A stretch of 64,000 nt of DNA from OCS116 sp051531935 (GTDB taxonomy: Bacteria; Pseudomonadota; Alphaproteobacteria; Rhizobiales; OSC116), in the NCBI GenBank assembly GCA_051531935.1, contig JAOPTR010000014.1:1-64000 (forward strand). The letters are read 5' to 3'. The first letter of the stretch is position 1. Each line of letters begins with the position of its first letter. This document shows, piece after piece, positions 1-9,320 of this stretch. Made by a program: the position numbers and the translations under genes. The notes beneath the pieces are model-generated. The model worked only from the letters and a program-made list of their open reading frames with translations, was not told the DNA's origin and made no database searches.

Positions 1-346
1 AAATTTGCATCACATCTTGCAACGCTGCCACACAAGGCAAAAAGTTTTTTGCTGTGGTGGTTGCACCTGCAATCAATGCGCTATAATCGCCCATCATGCC
101 ATTGACCAAAGCAGTCAGGTTTTCTGCCAATGGGTGGGCGTATGCGGCTGCATCAACATGAATGACCTTTGCAACGTTAGCAATTTTAGCAGCGACTTCG
201 GCCACAGCAGCAGCGCCACTGCCTACAACAAGGGCATGGATATCTTCACCATTAAACGCGGCTAGTTCACTAGCTGCAGTCGCGGCTTTCAAAGTGGCAT
301 CGTTGACAATTACACCATCATGTTCAACATATAGTAAAATGCTCAT
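1..346 (-). CDS. etfA: Electron transfer flavoprotein alpha subunit, N-terminal part (cut by window start)
   Basis: Translating the reverse strand from the ATG at 346 gives an open frame to the window edge, beginning MSILLYVEHDGVIVND and followed by a typical EtfA N-terminal domain (a VGSG segment and alternating hydrophobic strands). EtfA carries most of the FAD site in its C-terminal domain, which lies outside the window. With EtfB it accepts electrons from acyl-CoA dehydrogenases, several of which are encoded at 21-63 kb, and passes them to ETF-ubiquinone oxidoreductase. The start overlaps the etfB stop by one base (TAATG), and the etfB-etfA order is the usual one. Only about 115 codons are visible. 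Confidence 0.9.
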   Translation of the reverse strand, partial: MSILLYVEHDGVIVNDATLKAATAASELAAFNGEDIHALVVGSGAAAVAEVAAKIANVAKVIHVDAAAYAHPLAENLTALVNGMMGDYSALIAGATTTAKNFLPCVAALQDVMQI

Positions 347-1092
347 TACATCACTCCTGCTGCTTTTAATTTATTGACCAATTCGGCCACATCAGCCACT
401 TTTACGCCCGCTTCACGCGCGGCAGGCTCAGCCACCATCATAATTTTATGTCTTGGGGTTAAGTCAACGCCATAATCATCAGCCAATTTTTCTTCGAGCG
501 GTTTACGCTTGGCCTTCATAATGTTAGGCAGGCTTGCATAACGAGGCTCGTTTAAACGCAAATCGGCAGTCACAATGGCGGGTAAATTCAGTGAAATGGT
601 TTCTAAACCACCATCCACCTCACGTGTAACGGCAATTTTACCATCTTCTAAACTCACTTCCGAGGCAAATGTGCCTTGCGGGCGACCTGTTAAAGCGGCC
701 AACATTTGGCCTGTTTGGTTGCAATCATCATCAATAGCTTGCTTGCCTAAAATAACCAAATCGGCACCAATTTCTTCGGTCACTTTGGCAAGTATTTTTG
801 CCACATTAAGCGATTCCACAAGGGCGTCGGTTTTGATCAAAATGGCTTTGTCAGCACCCATTGCCAAAGCTGTGCGCAGAGTTTCTTGGCATTGCTGCAC
901 CCCAATTGAAACTACAATCACCTCATTGGCGTGGCCTACTTCTTTTAAACGCAACGCTTCTTCAATTGCGATTTCATCAAATGGGTTCATACTCATTTTC
1001 ACATTGGCAAGGTCAATACCGCTGCCATCAGCTTTAACCCTAACTTTTACATTATAATCGACAACCCTCTTTACAGGCACTAAAATCTTCAT
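346..1092 (-). CDS. etfB: Electron transfer flavoprotein beta subunit
   Basis: A 248-residue protein of normal EtfB length. It starts MKILVPVKRVVDYNVKV and has the AMP-binding alpha/beta core. Near residues 34-50 is the conserved NPFDEIAIEEALRLKE segment, and near residues 177-196 is the recognition-loop region LRLNEPRYASLPNIMKAKR, which in characterised ETFs docks onto acyl-CoA dehydrogenases. An SD (GGAAGA) precedes the ATG. It is translationally coupled to etfA. Function: soluble cytoplasmic electron carrier between flavin dehydrogenases and the quinone pool. The family assignment is very secure. The partners (the acyl-CoA dehydrogenases and GcdH of this window) are inferred. Confidence 0.97.
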   Translation of the reverse strand: MKILVPVKRVVDYNVKVRVKADGSGIDLANVKMSMNPFDEIAIEEALRLKEVGHANEVIVVSIGVQQCQETLRTALAMGADKAILIKTDALVESLNVAKILAKVTEEIGADLVILGKQAIDDDCNQTGQMLAALTGRPQGTFASEVSLEDGKIAVTREVDGGLETISLNLPAIVTADLRLNEPRYASLPNIMKAKRKPLEEKLADDYGVDLTPRHKIMMVAEPAAREAGVKVADVAELVNKLKAAGVM

Positions 1093-1244
1093 GCTTCTTC
1101 CTTATTGATTTTATGAATTGGCGATAACAGCCTTTTGTGTGAAATCAAACAACATAACCAGCAGGTTCGAATTAGCTATACAACCCGTGACCCTGCCCCC
1201 ATAACATTTGCAACAATGACGACGATTAATATTGATTGTTTGCG

Positions 1245-2207
1245 CTAATCTGCGTTGGCAAAAATTTGTTTAATTTGCGCAGCAATGTCATCGAAAGCTT
1301 TTCGTGAGGCCGGAGAAATACCAGCATGGCCCATAAAATTATGTAAAATACTGTCAAACGACTTATAGTGAGCATCGCAGTCTGCAGCTTTGAGCATTTC
1401 ATAAAAACCGACACCTTGAGTGTATAATGGGTCTTGCTCAGCGGCATAAATCCATGTCGAAGGCAACAAACCAAGCTCATCACTCAAAACATGCGAGACG
1501 CGCGGCTCCAAGGCCATTTTAGGGTCAGGCAAATAACATTCAGCAAACCATATTAAAGCCGCCACTTCTAAAAAATAACCGTTTGCATATTGAGCAATAG
1601 ACGCTTGTTTGATTTTCGCATCAAATACTGGTCGCCAATCAAGTGCCGGGTAAAGCAGTACCAAAGCCAATGGTTGCTGAATTTCTAAATGTGCAGCATG
1701 CTGAGCAGCATTAATAGAAATACTACTGCCTGCACTATCCCCCCCGATGATAATTTTATGGCAATCCACGCCAATTTTTTCAGCATTAGAAAGCACCCAA
1801 TCATAGGCATCACAACCGTCATCAGCAGCGGCTGGAAAAGGGTGTTCAGGCGCCAAACGATAATTCACAAATATAACCACGCACTCACACGCATTTGCAA
1901 GGGCACGAGATTGATTGTCATAAGCTTCAACATCTCCCAGCACAAATCCACCACCATGAAAATATATCAAAGCTGGACTATTCGGCTTGACTGAGGCAGA
2001 GCGGTATACGCGCAAACCAACTTTATAACCAATTTTTTCAATTTCAAAATCTGTAACACTAGCAACGTCTTGGCGGGCAATACCAGCCTCCAAATATTTA
2101 TTCTTATAGGATTCTCTACGTTCTGCTAAAGATGGATCAACGACAATCGTCGCCTTATATTTTTTAATTTCATCCATCATTTCTATGAGCGGTTGATCTA
2201 TTTTCAT
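1245..2207 (-). CDS. Alpha/beta hydrolase of the hormone-sensitive-lipase (fold-3) family
   Basis: A 320-residue cytoplasmic esterase/lipase-type protein. The oxyanion-hole motif HGGG is at residues 84-87 and the nucleophile elbow GGDSAG puts the catalytic Ser at 158. Asp259 (EQDP) and His289 (ILHN) complete the triad. This is the HSL/BFAE layout, so it should hydrolyse carboxylic esters; the substrate cannot be read from sequence. It is the last gene of the peptide-transport operon, separated from the binding protein by a hairpin at 2234-2257. It may therefore be made at a lower level and may process an imported acylated or esterified compound. ATG at 2207 is preceded by a weak AGAGG. Confidence 0.85.
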   Translation of the reverse strand: MKIDQPLIEMMDEIKKYKATIVVDPSLAERRESYKNKYLEAGIARQDVASVTDFEIEKIGYKVGLRVYRSASVKPNSPALIYFHGGGFVLGDVEAYDNQSRALANACECVVIFVNYRLAPEHPFPAAADDGCDAYDWVLSNAEKIGVDCHKIIIGGDSAGSSISINAAQHAAHLEIQQPLALVLLYPALDWRPVFDAKIKQASIAQYANGYFLEVAALIWFAECYLPDPKMALEPRVSHVLSDELGLLPSTWIYAAEQDPLYTQGVGFYEMLKAADCDAHYKSFDSILHNFMGHAGISPASRKAFDDIAAQIKQIFANAD

Positions 2208-2233
2208 ATCATTGCCTCTTCATTATATAAATC

Positions 2234-2257
2234 TAGGGCTCCCCGAAAGAAGCCCTA
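2234..2257 (-). terminator. Hairpin between binding-protein gene and hydrolase gene
   Basis: A 7-bp perfect stem (TAGGGCT / AGCCCTA) with a 10-nt loop lies directly downstream of the binding-protein stop codon (2265). The downstream bases on the minus strand (GATTTATATAA) form only a poor U-tract. It probably acts as a partial terminator or mRNA-stabilising hairpin that lets the binding protein accumulate above the next gene, as is common for ABC binding proteins. Confidence 0.5.
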
Positions 2258-2264
2258 AACAATA

Positions 2265-3815
2265 TTATTTCTTACCTACATTCCATGGTAGTGGCGATTC
2301 GCCAGCCCATGCACTATAGCCAGTTACGTTTGCACCCGTTGCGTGAACAACCACGAAAAAATACATTGGAATGATGGGAATTTCTTCTGACATCATGGCA
2401 TGCAATTTTTCAAACGATGCTTGGCGAACCATCTTGTCATCAGTCTGGTTTACGCTCAACACGATATCGCGCGCTTCTTTACTTCCCCACTGCCTGTGTG
2501 GTGCAGTAGATTTGTCACCAGTAAATGCAGAATAAAGCAAACCGGGGTCAAAACGTGAGGAATAACCGAATGATTGAAGTTGGAACTCTCCACTCAGATA
2601 ATTATCCAATTGAGCAGCCCAATCAAGAACTTCCAATTCAGCATTAAAACCAGCAGCAACGAGCATAGCCTGAATGATAACTGCATTTTCGTACATGAAA
2701 TCATACTTCTGATTGGTCTGAATTTTAATCACTTCACCATTATAGCCAGCTTCTTTTGCCAGAGCTTTGGCTTGAGCAATATTAAACTTAGGCCAAACTT
2801 TAAGCGCATCCGAATAGTATTCGCTTGAGCCAGTTACAGCCGAATTATTTACATCAGCAAGCCCTCCACTACCAGCAGCAGCCAATTGTTCATAATCAAT
2901 TGCCGATGCTATAGCTTGACGCAATTTTTGATTGCCCAGTAAAGCATCTTCAGTTTGCACCAATAAAGTTGCCCAGCCAAGTCCTTGAGCCGTACTTACT
3001 TGCAAGCCCGCAGCCGTTAGCTTTTCAACATCGTCCGCTGAAACACCCGTTAGAACATCAATTTCACCTGTTTCTAATGCGCCTTTTGCAGCATTGCTGT
3101 CAGGCACAATGATATAGTTTAAGTTTGCAACAAGCGCCTCACGTTTACCCGCATAACCATCACTCTTCTCACTTGATAAGCTATATGAATCAAAGCGTTT
3201 TAATGCAACCTTGTTATTACGACTCCATTTATCCAATGCAAAAGGACCAGTACCAATGGGTTGATTAAAACTGCCATCCGCATTCCAACTATCGCCATGC
3301 GCCACGACAACTTGACACTGAACAGCCGATAATTGTTTCAAAAATAAACCATGGGCTTTGGCCAATTCAAACGCAACAGTCGCGTCATCAATTACCTTAA
3401 CCTCAACAACATCAAGCCCTTTAGGGTTTGTAAAATCTTTATTGCAGCGCCAATCTTCTCTGGCTGTCAACCGATCCCAACTGGCTTTTACATCAGCAGC
3501 TGTCATCGCTTGGCCATTGTGAAAGGTTACACCTTCGCGCAGTTTAAACGTATAGGTCTTACCTTCATTGGATACATCCCAACTCGCGGCAAGCGCGCCA
3601 CCAACACTTAAATCTGTGCGATAACCAACAAGGCCTTCGTAGATTGAATGAATAACAAAATCGGTGTTGTTATCACGTTTCCCACCTGGTTCTAAACTTA
3701 AAATATCAGAATTCAGGCGTATGTTAAGAGTATCACTTTGCTCAGCAATTGCGGTACCAGACAGACTAGCAACCAATAACATGCTGGACATACCCAGCTT
3801 TATTAAATGTTTCAT
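2265..3815 (-). CDS. ABC transporter substrate-binding protein, peptide/opine (DppA/OppA, SBP_bac_5) family
   Basis: A 516-residue exported binding protein. The start at 3815 is fixed by a strong SD (GGAGGG) and gives a Sec signal peptide (MKHLIKLGMSSMLLVASLSG, cleavage near AIA-EQ). An upstream in-frame TTG at 3857 lacks this support. Family features include the early NSDILSLEPGG region, YEGLVGY, WDVSNEGKTYTFKLREGVTFHNG (residues about 70-95), and YEQLAAA-type helices in the second lobe. It delivers a peptide-like ligand to the DppB/DppC/DppDF proteins encoded upstream in the same operon. Binding proteins of this family also carry opines, nickel and glutathione; the ligand is not identifiable here, but the neighbouring acyl-amide and ester hydrolases suggest an acylated peptide or amide. 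Confidence 0.9.
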   Translation of the reverse strand: MKHLIKLGMSSMLLVASLSGTAIAEQSDTLNIRLNSDILSLEPGGKRDNNTDFVIHSIYEGLVGYRTDLSVGGALAASWDVSNEGKTYTFKLREGVTFHNGQAMTAADVKASWDRLTAREDWRCNKDFTNPKGLDVVEVKVIDDATVAFELAKAHGLFLKQLSAVQCQVVVAHGDSWNADGSFNQPIGTGPFALDKWSRNNKVALKRFDSYSLSSEKSDGYAGKREALVANLNYIIVPDSNAAKGALETGEIDVLTGVSADDVEKLTAAGLQVSTAQGLGWATLLVQTEDALLGNQKLRQAIASAIDYEQLAAAGSGGLADVNNSAVTGSSEYYSDALKVWPKFNIAQAKALAKEAGYNGEVIKIQTNQKYDFMYENAVIIQAMLVAAGFNAELEVLDWAAQLDNYLSGEFQLQSFGYSSRFDPGLLYSAFTGDKSTAPHRQWGSKEARDIVLSVNQTDDKMVRQASFEKLHAMMSEEIPIIPMYFFVVVHATGANVTGYSAWAGESPLPWNVGKK

Positions 3816-3847
3816 AAATTTCCCTCCATTTGAAACAATGTTAAAAT

Positions 3848-4690
3848 TCACACCCAACGGGTGCGGACGACTTCTTCGAAGAATGAGATAACACGAGGCA
3901 TAAGCGGCCCGTGCTGATGGGCGACATTTGGCACAACATCATGCTGCACTCGAATGCCATTTTGTTCAAAACTCTGTTTTAATTTCAATATGCGCTCCTG
4001 CCGGTTTCCACTAGCTAGGTCTGCGCCTTGCATCCAAAAATCACTATTAGGGTCTATGGTAATTTCCCATGTTTCCACGTCATCACCACCCACAATCATT
4101 TGCACAGCCACTTGGCGCATTTGTTCTATATTCACCGCACGGCCAAATAATGAGCCAAAATTGGCTGTCCCAACCCAAAAATCATGTTCATAGTTTAACA
4201 ATGTCACCACACCAGGCGCACCTATAGATACGGCCGCGAGGCGCTCTGGGTGCAAATATAAAAATCGATGGGTAAAGTGACCACCACCAGAAAAACCAAA
4301 CATAGAAAATTTATCACTAGATAAACGATATTTTTCGGCCACTTCATCTACCATTGACAGTAAAATTTCGTCATATCTAACGCCGCCAACATCAATAAAT
4401 TTATATGCCGACAAATCATTATGGCTTGGCATATTTGCAGGAAATAACGGCGATAGAATAATTACATTATGAGCATCAGCAAATTCAACAAAAACATCAC
4501 GATATTCCGCCATATCACGCAATGTACCATGCACCGAAACAAGTAACCTATAGGTCTGCGACCCTTGGTCATCATAGTTTTTGGGTATGTAAGCACACCA
4601 AGAGAAACGTGGGTCACTTTTGCAAGCAAACACAGTTGTTTTGCCAAAATCATAATAGTTTAATATGGATGGATTATTCTGTTTACCCAT
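3848..4690 (-). CDS. Alpha/beta-hydrolase, PHB-depolymerase/feruloyl-esterase-like
   Basis: A 280-residue protein starting at the ATG at 4690, which follows a strong SD (GGAGG, 6-nt spacing) and overlaps the ATPase gene's stop by 8 bases. It has a strand-turn LLVSVHGT (oxyanion region) and the nucleophile elbow FGFSGGGHFTHR (Ser near 141). An acidic GGDDVETWE segment and a C-terminal VAHQHGP histidine complete a plausible triad. No signal peptide is evident, so it is probably cytoplasmic. It is embedded in the ABC operon between the ATPase and the binding protein, which points to hydrolysis of the imported substrate. The exact substrate is unknown. Confidence 0.75.
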   Translation of the reverse strand: MGKQNNPSILNYYDFGKTTVFACKSDPRFSWCAYIPKNYDDQGSQTYRLLVSVHGTLRDMAEYRDVFVEFADAHNVIILSPLFPANMPSHNDLSAYKFIDVGGVRYDEILLSMVDEVAEKYRLSSDKFSMFGFSGGGHFTHRFLYLHPERLAAVSIGAPGVVTLLNYEHDFWVGTANFGSLFGRAVNIEQMRQVAVQMIVGGDDVETWEITIDPNSDFWMQGADLASGNRQERILKLKQSFEQNGIRVQHDVVPNVAHQHGPLMPRVISFFEEVVRTRWV

Positions 4691-6329
4691 TCTCAGCCTC
4701 CCCCACGCCAAAAACTGAGGAGCTTGATCCTGTCAAAAATTTATGTAAATCAGTTTCTGGAGAGGCTTCAATTAACAAACGAGTATATTCGTGTTGAGGA
4801 GATGAGAAAAGTGAATTGGTTTCGCCTTGCTCGACAATCTCGCCCTCTTGCATCACAATCGTACGGTGGGCTATTTCTTGCACCGTCGCAAGATCATGAG
4901 AAATCATCAAACAAGCAAATCCGTATTTTTTTTGCAAATCTTTAAGTAGCTCCACAACTTGTTTTTGTATAGTCATATCCAGTGCCGAAACAGGCTCATC
5001 AGCCACAATAAATTTTGGTTTACGTACCAAGGCACGTGCAATCGCAACCCGTTGGCGTTGACCGCCAGATAATTCATGCGGAAAGCGGCTACCAAGATTA
5101 CCAAGACCAACATTTTCTAGAATTTCATGGGTTAAATTTGTTTTTTCTTGCACACTAAGCTCAGGCATATGTCGCAAGGGTTCTCGAACAATATCAACCA
5201 CTTGCATTCTTGGGTTAAGCGACGAAAACGGATCTTGAAAAATAAGTTGGCAAGCCAGCCTAAAATCATTCAGTTTCGTTTGATGGCTAACATCCTGACC
5301 ATCAAAAATTAGTTGCCCGCTGGCCGCTGGTAGGAGCTTCAACATGGCTCTACCCAAAGTGGTTTTACCCGACCCACTACCGCCAACTACAGCAAGTGTT
5401 TCTCCTGCATGTATTTTTAAATTAATATTTTTAAGCACTTTCTTGGGTGGCGTTCTAAAAACAAGGCGCATTGGCTGTTTATAAGAAACACAAAAATCTT
5501 TTAATTCAACAACGAGCTTATCGCTTGCTTGCTCAATATCATTATTTTTGTAAGCCACTGCATTTACTAACGATTTTGTATAGTCATGTGACGGGCGGCT
5601 CAATATTTCTTGAGTGCTGCCTTCTTCTCGTTTCACACCACTTTGCATAACCACCACTCGCTCTGCATAACGTGCAACCAAACCTAAATTATGAGTAATG
5701 AGCAAAACCGCTGTATCATGGTCTCTCGTCAGCTCAACCATTAAGTCCAAAACCTCTTTTTGGGTAATGGTATCTAAGGCCGTGGTTGGTTCGTCAGCAA
5801 TAAGTAATTTGGGTTTCAAAAGCATAACAGATGCCAACATTATGCGTTGGCGCATCCCACCAGAAAACACATGAGGATAAGACTTCATGCACTTTTTGGC
5901 GTCTGCAATATGGACCCGCTCCAACATAGCCACAATTTCGTCTTCGCGTTCTTGTGGCGATAAATCAGTATGTAAGGTCAACCCTTCATGCAATTGAGCT
6001 CCCACTGTCATCGCTGGGTTTAAGGAAACCATAGGCTCCTGAAACACCATGCCAATTTCACTGCCTCTATTTTTCTGCAATTGCTTTGGTGACATGGTAG
6101 AAATATCATTGCCTAAAAACATGATCTTGCCATCGGCCTGACAAAGGCCAGCAGGCAATAAACCCAAAATTGATCTGGCAGCCATAGTTTTACCACTGCC
6201 AGATTCCCCCACCAAGGCAACCACTTCGCCTGCATTCACACGCAAATCAAATGCCTCAACAATATTAAAATTAGTTTGCTCTACTTCAATACGAAGGTTT
6301 GAAATATCTAATAAAATGTTTTCATTCAT
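4683..6329 (-). CDS. Dipeptide/oligopeptide ABC transporter ATP-binding protein, fused DppD-DppF type
   Basis: A 548-residue tandem ATPase of the YejF/GsiA architecture. Domain 1 has Walker A GESGSGKT (41-48), the Q-loop FQEP, signature FSGGMRQR (155-162), Walker B LLIADEP and the H-loop ITHN. Domain 2 has Walker A GGSGSGKT (316-323), signature LSGGQRQR, Walker B FIVADEP and the H-loop ISHD. The C-terminal oligopeptide-type extension (HEYTRLLIEASP) is present. Both sites look intact. Its ATG overlaps the permease stop (ATGA). It energises uptake through the two adjacent permeases. Fusion of the two ATPases means one polypeptide per transporter. Confidence 0.95.
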   Translation of the reverse strand: MNENILLDISNLRIEVEQTNFNIVEAFDLRVNAGEVVALVGESGSGKTMAARSILGLLPAGLCQADGKIMFLGNDISTMSPKQLQKNRGSEIGMVFQEPMVSLNPAMTVGAQLHEGLTLHTDLSPQEREDEIVAMLERVHIADAKKCMKSYPHVFSGGMRQRIMLASVMLLKPKLLIADEPTTALDTITQKEVLDLMVELTRDHDTAVLLITHNLGLVARYAERVVVMQSGVKREEGSTQEILSRPSHDYTKSLVNAVAYKNNDIEQASDKLVVELKDFCVSYKQPMRLVFRTPPKKVLKNINLKIHAGETLAVVGGSGSGKTTLGRAMLKLLPAASGQLIFDGQDVSHQTKLNDFRLACQLIFQDPFSSLNPRMQVVDIVREPLRHMPELSVQEKTNLTHEILENVGLGNLGSRFPHELSGGQRQRVAIARALVRKPKFIVADEPVSALDMTIQKQVVELLKDLQKKYGFACLMISHDLATVQEIAHRTIVMQEGEIVEQGETNSLFSSPQHEYTRLLIEASPETDLHKFLTGSSSSVFGVGEAENG

Positions 6330-7150
6330 GATGTCGTCCTCGCCATTCTCGGGTCAAACACATCTCGCAAATGATCACCTGCCAAATTCACACCCAATAA
6401 AGCAATAGAAATGCATATACCTGGCGGCAAGCTCAGCCACAAAGCGGTGTCCATATAAGGACGACTAGCCGAGAGCATGTTACCCCATGTAGGAGCAGGC
6501 GCTGGCACACCCAAGCCCAGAAAACTAAGAGCACTTTCAGCAAGTAATGCCCAACCAAACATCGACGTACACAAAACCACAATCGGCGCAATCGCATTGG
6601 GGAGCACATGCCTAAACATTGTAAAAACTGCACCATTACCCGTAACAACAGAGGCTTCAATATAATCTAATTGGCGGATGGATAATACCGCACCACGAAC
6701 CACGCGCAACATAATGGGTGTATAGGCCAACCCTAAAGCCAGAACCAAAGACACTTCTCCTGGTCCAAATACCATCATCAAACCTAATGCCAATAAAATA
6801 CCTGGAAACGCCATAATCGCATCATTCACTATCATGATTATTCTATCAACATATCCACCCAAGAAACCCGCGACCGAGCCCAATATCACCCCAAATATCG
6901 AAGCGAATATAACTGTAAATGATGCAATACGTACGCTAGTCGTGGCCGACTTTATGAGACGGCTCGCCACATCTCGGCCAAATTCATCTGTACCAAGCCA
7001 ATGAACTGCCGAAGGTGGCTGCAAGCGCGCTCTTAAATCCAGCGCTTCTGGGTTAAACGGCAACCATATAACCGAAAGAATTGCCATACCAAAAACCAAA
7101 GTCAAAAATATTACACTCAAAATTTTATTAAACGTCCACATCTTCATCAT
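6326..7150 (-). CDS. Peptide ABC transporter permease, DppC type
   Basis: A 274-residue inner-membrane protein. The first transmembrane helix (residues about 8-29) is followed by the periplasmic motif HWLGTDEFGRDVASRL, which is diagnostic of DppC/OppC permeases. Then come helices with the MetI-like core and the EAA coupling motif around ASVVTGNGAVFTMFRHVLPN. It overlaps the DppB gene and the ATPase gene by 4 bases on each side (ATGA), so it is translationally coupled. It forms the membrane channel with the DppB-type protein. Substrate as for the binding protein: peptide-like, not resolved. Confidence 0.95.
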   Translation of the reverse strand: MMKMWTFNKILSVIFLTLVFGMAILSVIWLPFNPEALDLRARLQPPSAVHWLGTDEFGRDVASRLIKSATTSVRIASFTVIFASIFGVILGSVAGFLGGYVDRIIMIVNDAIMAFPGILLALGLMMVFGPGEVSLVLALGLAYTPIMLRVVRGAVLSIRQLDYIEASVVTGNGAVFTMFRHVLPNAIAPIVVLCTSMFGWALLAESALSFLGLGVPAPAPTWGNMLSASRPYMDTALWLSLPPGICISIALLGVNLAGDHLRDVFDPRMARTTS

Positions 7151-8091
7151 ATCCTTGTCACACGAGGATCAAAAACAGGGTAGAATAAATCTATGATTAG
7201 ATTTACCACCACATAAATCCCTGCTGTAAATAACAAACAACCTTGAATTACGGGGTAATCTCGCCCGTAAATCGCTTCAACGAGTAACCTACCAAGCCCC
7301 GGCAATGTAAATACAGTTTCAATCACGGCAATTCCGCCCAGTAAGGAACCTAAAATCACACCAATCAACGTCCATGTGCCAGCAAATGAGTTGGGCAAAA
7401 CATGGCGTCGCAAGACAGTAAATTCACTTAAACCTTTAGCTCTTGCATGGGTTACATATTCAAGGCGCAACACGTCAATCGCACTGGCACGAGCCATGCG
7501 GGTTAAAACACCCGCTTCTATGAGCGCCAAGGTAATGACAGGCAAAACAATATAGAGCAGCGCCCGCATTGGGTCATCAGCAAAACTAACGAACCCGATA
7601 ACAGGAAACCAAGCTAACTTCATACTGAATACCAACAACATAATTAGTCCAAGCCAAAAACTTGGTATTGATAAAATCAAAGTTGCAAAGGCGACCACAG
7701 TTAAATCCAAAATTGAATTCTGTTTCCACGCGGCGATTAAACCTGCAGGAACGGCAGCCATAATGGCCAATAATACTGCGGATAAAACAATGCTAGCACT
7801 CACTTGGAATCTATCAATAATAAGTTCTCCAACGGCTAAATCATTGGTAAGTGAATGGCCAAAATTCCCTACAAGAATGTCTTTCAGCCAATAAAAATAT
7901 TGAAGAATTATAGGCTCATTTAAACCCAAACGATCCTTAAGCAAAGCAACTTGCTCAGGGTTAGCGTCCTCACCAAGCATTAACGACACGGGGTCACCAG
8001 GCATAACTCTAACCAAAACAAATACCATAAGCGAAACCAGTATTAATGTTGGTATGGTTAGCAACAGCCGTTTCAAAATATAAAGAATCAT
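7147..8091 (-). CDS. Peptide ABC transporter permease, DppB type
   Basis: A 314-residue permease beginning MILYILKRLLLTIPTLILVS, the classic DppB N-terminal helix. It continues with MPGDPVSLMLGEDANPEQV and the LGLNEPIILQYFYWLKDILVGNFGHSL stretch typical of DppB/OppB. The EAA loop is at THARAKGLSEFTVLRRHVLPNS. The C-terminal part shows the YPVIQGCLLFTAGIYVVVNLIIDLFYPVFDPRVT signature. It overlaps the preceding C45 hydrolase gene by 4 bases. Channel subunit; pairs with the DppC-type permease. Confidence 0.95.
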   Translation of the reverse strand: MILYILKRLLLTIPTLILVSLMVFVLVRVMPGDPVSLMLGEDANPEQVALLKDRLGLNEPIILQYFYWLKDILVGNFGHSLTNDLAVGELIIDRFQVSASIVLSAVLLAIMAAVPAGLIAAWKQNSILDLTVVAFATLILSIPSFWLGLIMLLVFSMKLAWFPVIGFVSFADDPMRALLYIVLPVITLALIEAGVLTRMARASAIDVLRLEYVTHARAKGLSEFTVLRRHVLPNSFAGTWTLIGVILGSLLGGIAVIETVFTLPGLGRLLVEAIYGRDYPVIQGCLLFTAGIYVVVNLIIDLFYPVFDPRVTRI

Positions 8092-9248
8092 AAAGCGTAC
8101 CCCCCATTTGCGTCCTGTTGCGACTTAAATCCATAAGTGACAAATTCACCACCTTGTGCGGGTAGAATGGCTACAGAAATGCATCCCAATTCTGGTTCCA
8201 TAATTAGTGTAGCCACTGTCGCAGATAAATTATTACGAATAGAAATATGTGGCGGACGGCAAACACCCCATGGCGCGCCAAATTTATCTGCCAATACCTC
8301 TTTAACAATCGAAGCGTCTATCGACCCAATATGTTGTTCAAGCGCTTGCCTCACCCGAATGTCACGATATAGGCTATCAGGAAACGAAGTCACCCCATTT
8401 TCTTTTAATTTACTAAGCGCAATAGGGCTTTGCCAATGATTGGCATGAACGATTAATTCGTCACGAGGTAATATCTGGAATGTCTCATCTGGAGCGCATT
8501 CAAAATTAATAGCAACGCCTTCCTTATGGCTGATAATAACATTATTAGATGCCGTTTTAGCCGTTGAATAAGCAGCATGAAATGCCAGAGACAAATGATC
8601 CGTTTGCAAAATCTTACGGCGAATAATTGACAGTGGAATACCGACGCTCTTATAATCTCTATCGCATTCTAAATAATTTGCCGACAAGCAAATACCCGCA
8701 CTATTCATACCCGAGCGAGCCAACCCGCCTGCCTCGGTAAAAGTTAGTATTTCAGGTCCATCCTCTTGTTGAATGCGCAACATAACGACCGTTTCTGCAC
8801 ATTCTGCTTTCCAATCCCATGTTTGGGCGTGTATTAGGTGTCCATCTTTTGATGCATTTGGCATAACCACCACACCTGTGCAACCGTCTGGCTCAATTGA
8901 TTGATTTATCAAAGATTCACGCAAATCTTTAGAGGCCGCCAATTTTAAAATTTCAGTGCGCGCATTAAGCAAAATGATGTCTCGAAAATCCACCGAAGCG
9001 CCTTCGGCAATGCCGCGCATTTCTTCAATAAAGTCTTCATCAAATTTTTTAATAATGGGTACAAATCCATCAATAATACTATTAAGCAAATTCAAATCGA
9101 CGCCCACGTCTTTAATTTGCTTTGTATAATGCTCTATGCCCAAACCAATACGTTGCGTTGCTTGCTGACCATAGGACAAGCCACGCTCTGCCGCACTACC
9201 GCGCAAGTCTATTAAGGGGCAAATTGTTGGTTTATCTTGTTTCATCAT
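8088..9248 (-). CDS. C45-family Ntn hydrolase (acyl-CoA:6-APA acyltransferase / penicillin-amidase-like)
   Basis: A 386-residue protein matching the isopenicillin-N acyltransferase (AAT, peptidase C45) family. The conserved LNARTEI (around residues 94-100) is followed by DGCTGVVV with Cys123. Family members self-cleave before this Cys, which becomes the N-terminal nucleophile. Other family blocks are HLIHAQTWDW, EAGGLARSGMNSAGICLSANYL, and a C-terminal ILPAQGGEF stretch. There is no signal peptide, so it should act in the cytoplasm. Bacterial homologues cleave N-acyl amide bonds; the substrate is unknown. It is the first gene of the peptide ABC operon, which strongly suggests it processes the imported amide. 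Confidence 0.88.
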   Translation of the reverse strand: MMKQDKPTICPLIDLRGSAAERGLSYGQQATQRIGLGIEHYTKQIKDVGVDLNLLNSIIDGFVPIIKKFDEDFIEEMRGIAEGASVDFRDIILLNARTEILKLAASKDLRESLINQSIEPDGCTGVVVMPNASKDGHLIHAQTWDWKAECAETVVMLRIQQEDGPEILTFTEAGGLARSGMNSAGICLSANYLECDRDYKSVGIPLSIIRRKILQTDHLSLAFHAAYSTAKTASNNVIISHKEGVAINFECAPDETFQILPRDELIVHANHWQSPIALSKLKENGVTSFPDSLYRDIRVRQALEQHIGSIDASIVKEVLADKFGAPWGVCRPPHISIRNNLSATVATLIMEPELGCISVAILPAQGGEFVTYGFKSQQDANGGYAL

Positions 9249-9320
9249 TAAGTCCGTGTTATTCGGTTATAAGGCCGATCAAATTGTGATAACTCAACTT
9301 ATAATGTATTTTGTGATTAA
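9249..9320. promoter_or_regulatory. Divergent promoter region, C45/Dpp operon and GntR-type regulator
   Basis: The 72-bp gap between divergent starts must carry both promoters. On the plus strand a TATAAT at 9300-9305 sits only 15 bases before the regulator ATG and there is no SD, which implies a very short leader. The half-site TTGTGATAA/TTGTGATTA occurs twice as a direct repeat (about 9284-9292 and 9311-9319) and could be the regulator's operator. Confidence 0.4.

Noticed and set aside
1093..1244. Possible terminator or promoter between the hydrolase and etfB genes
   Set aside because: No stem of more than about five pairs and no U-tract; no clear -35/-10 pair.
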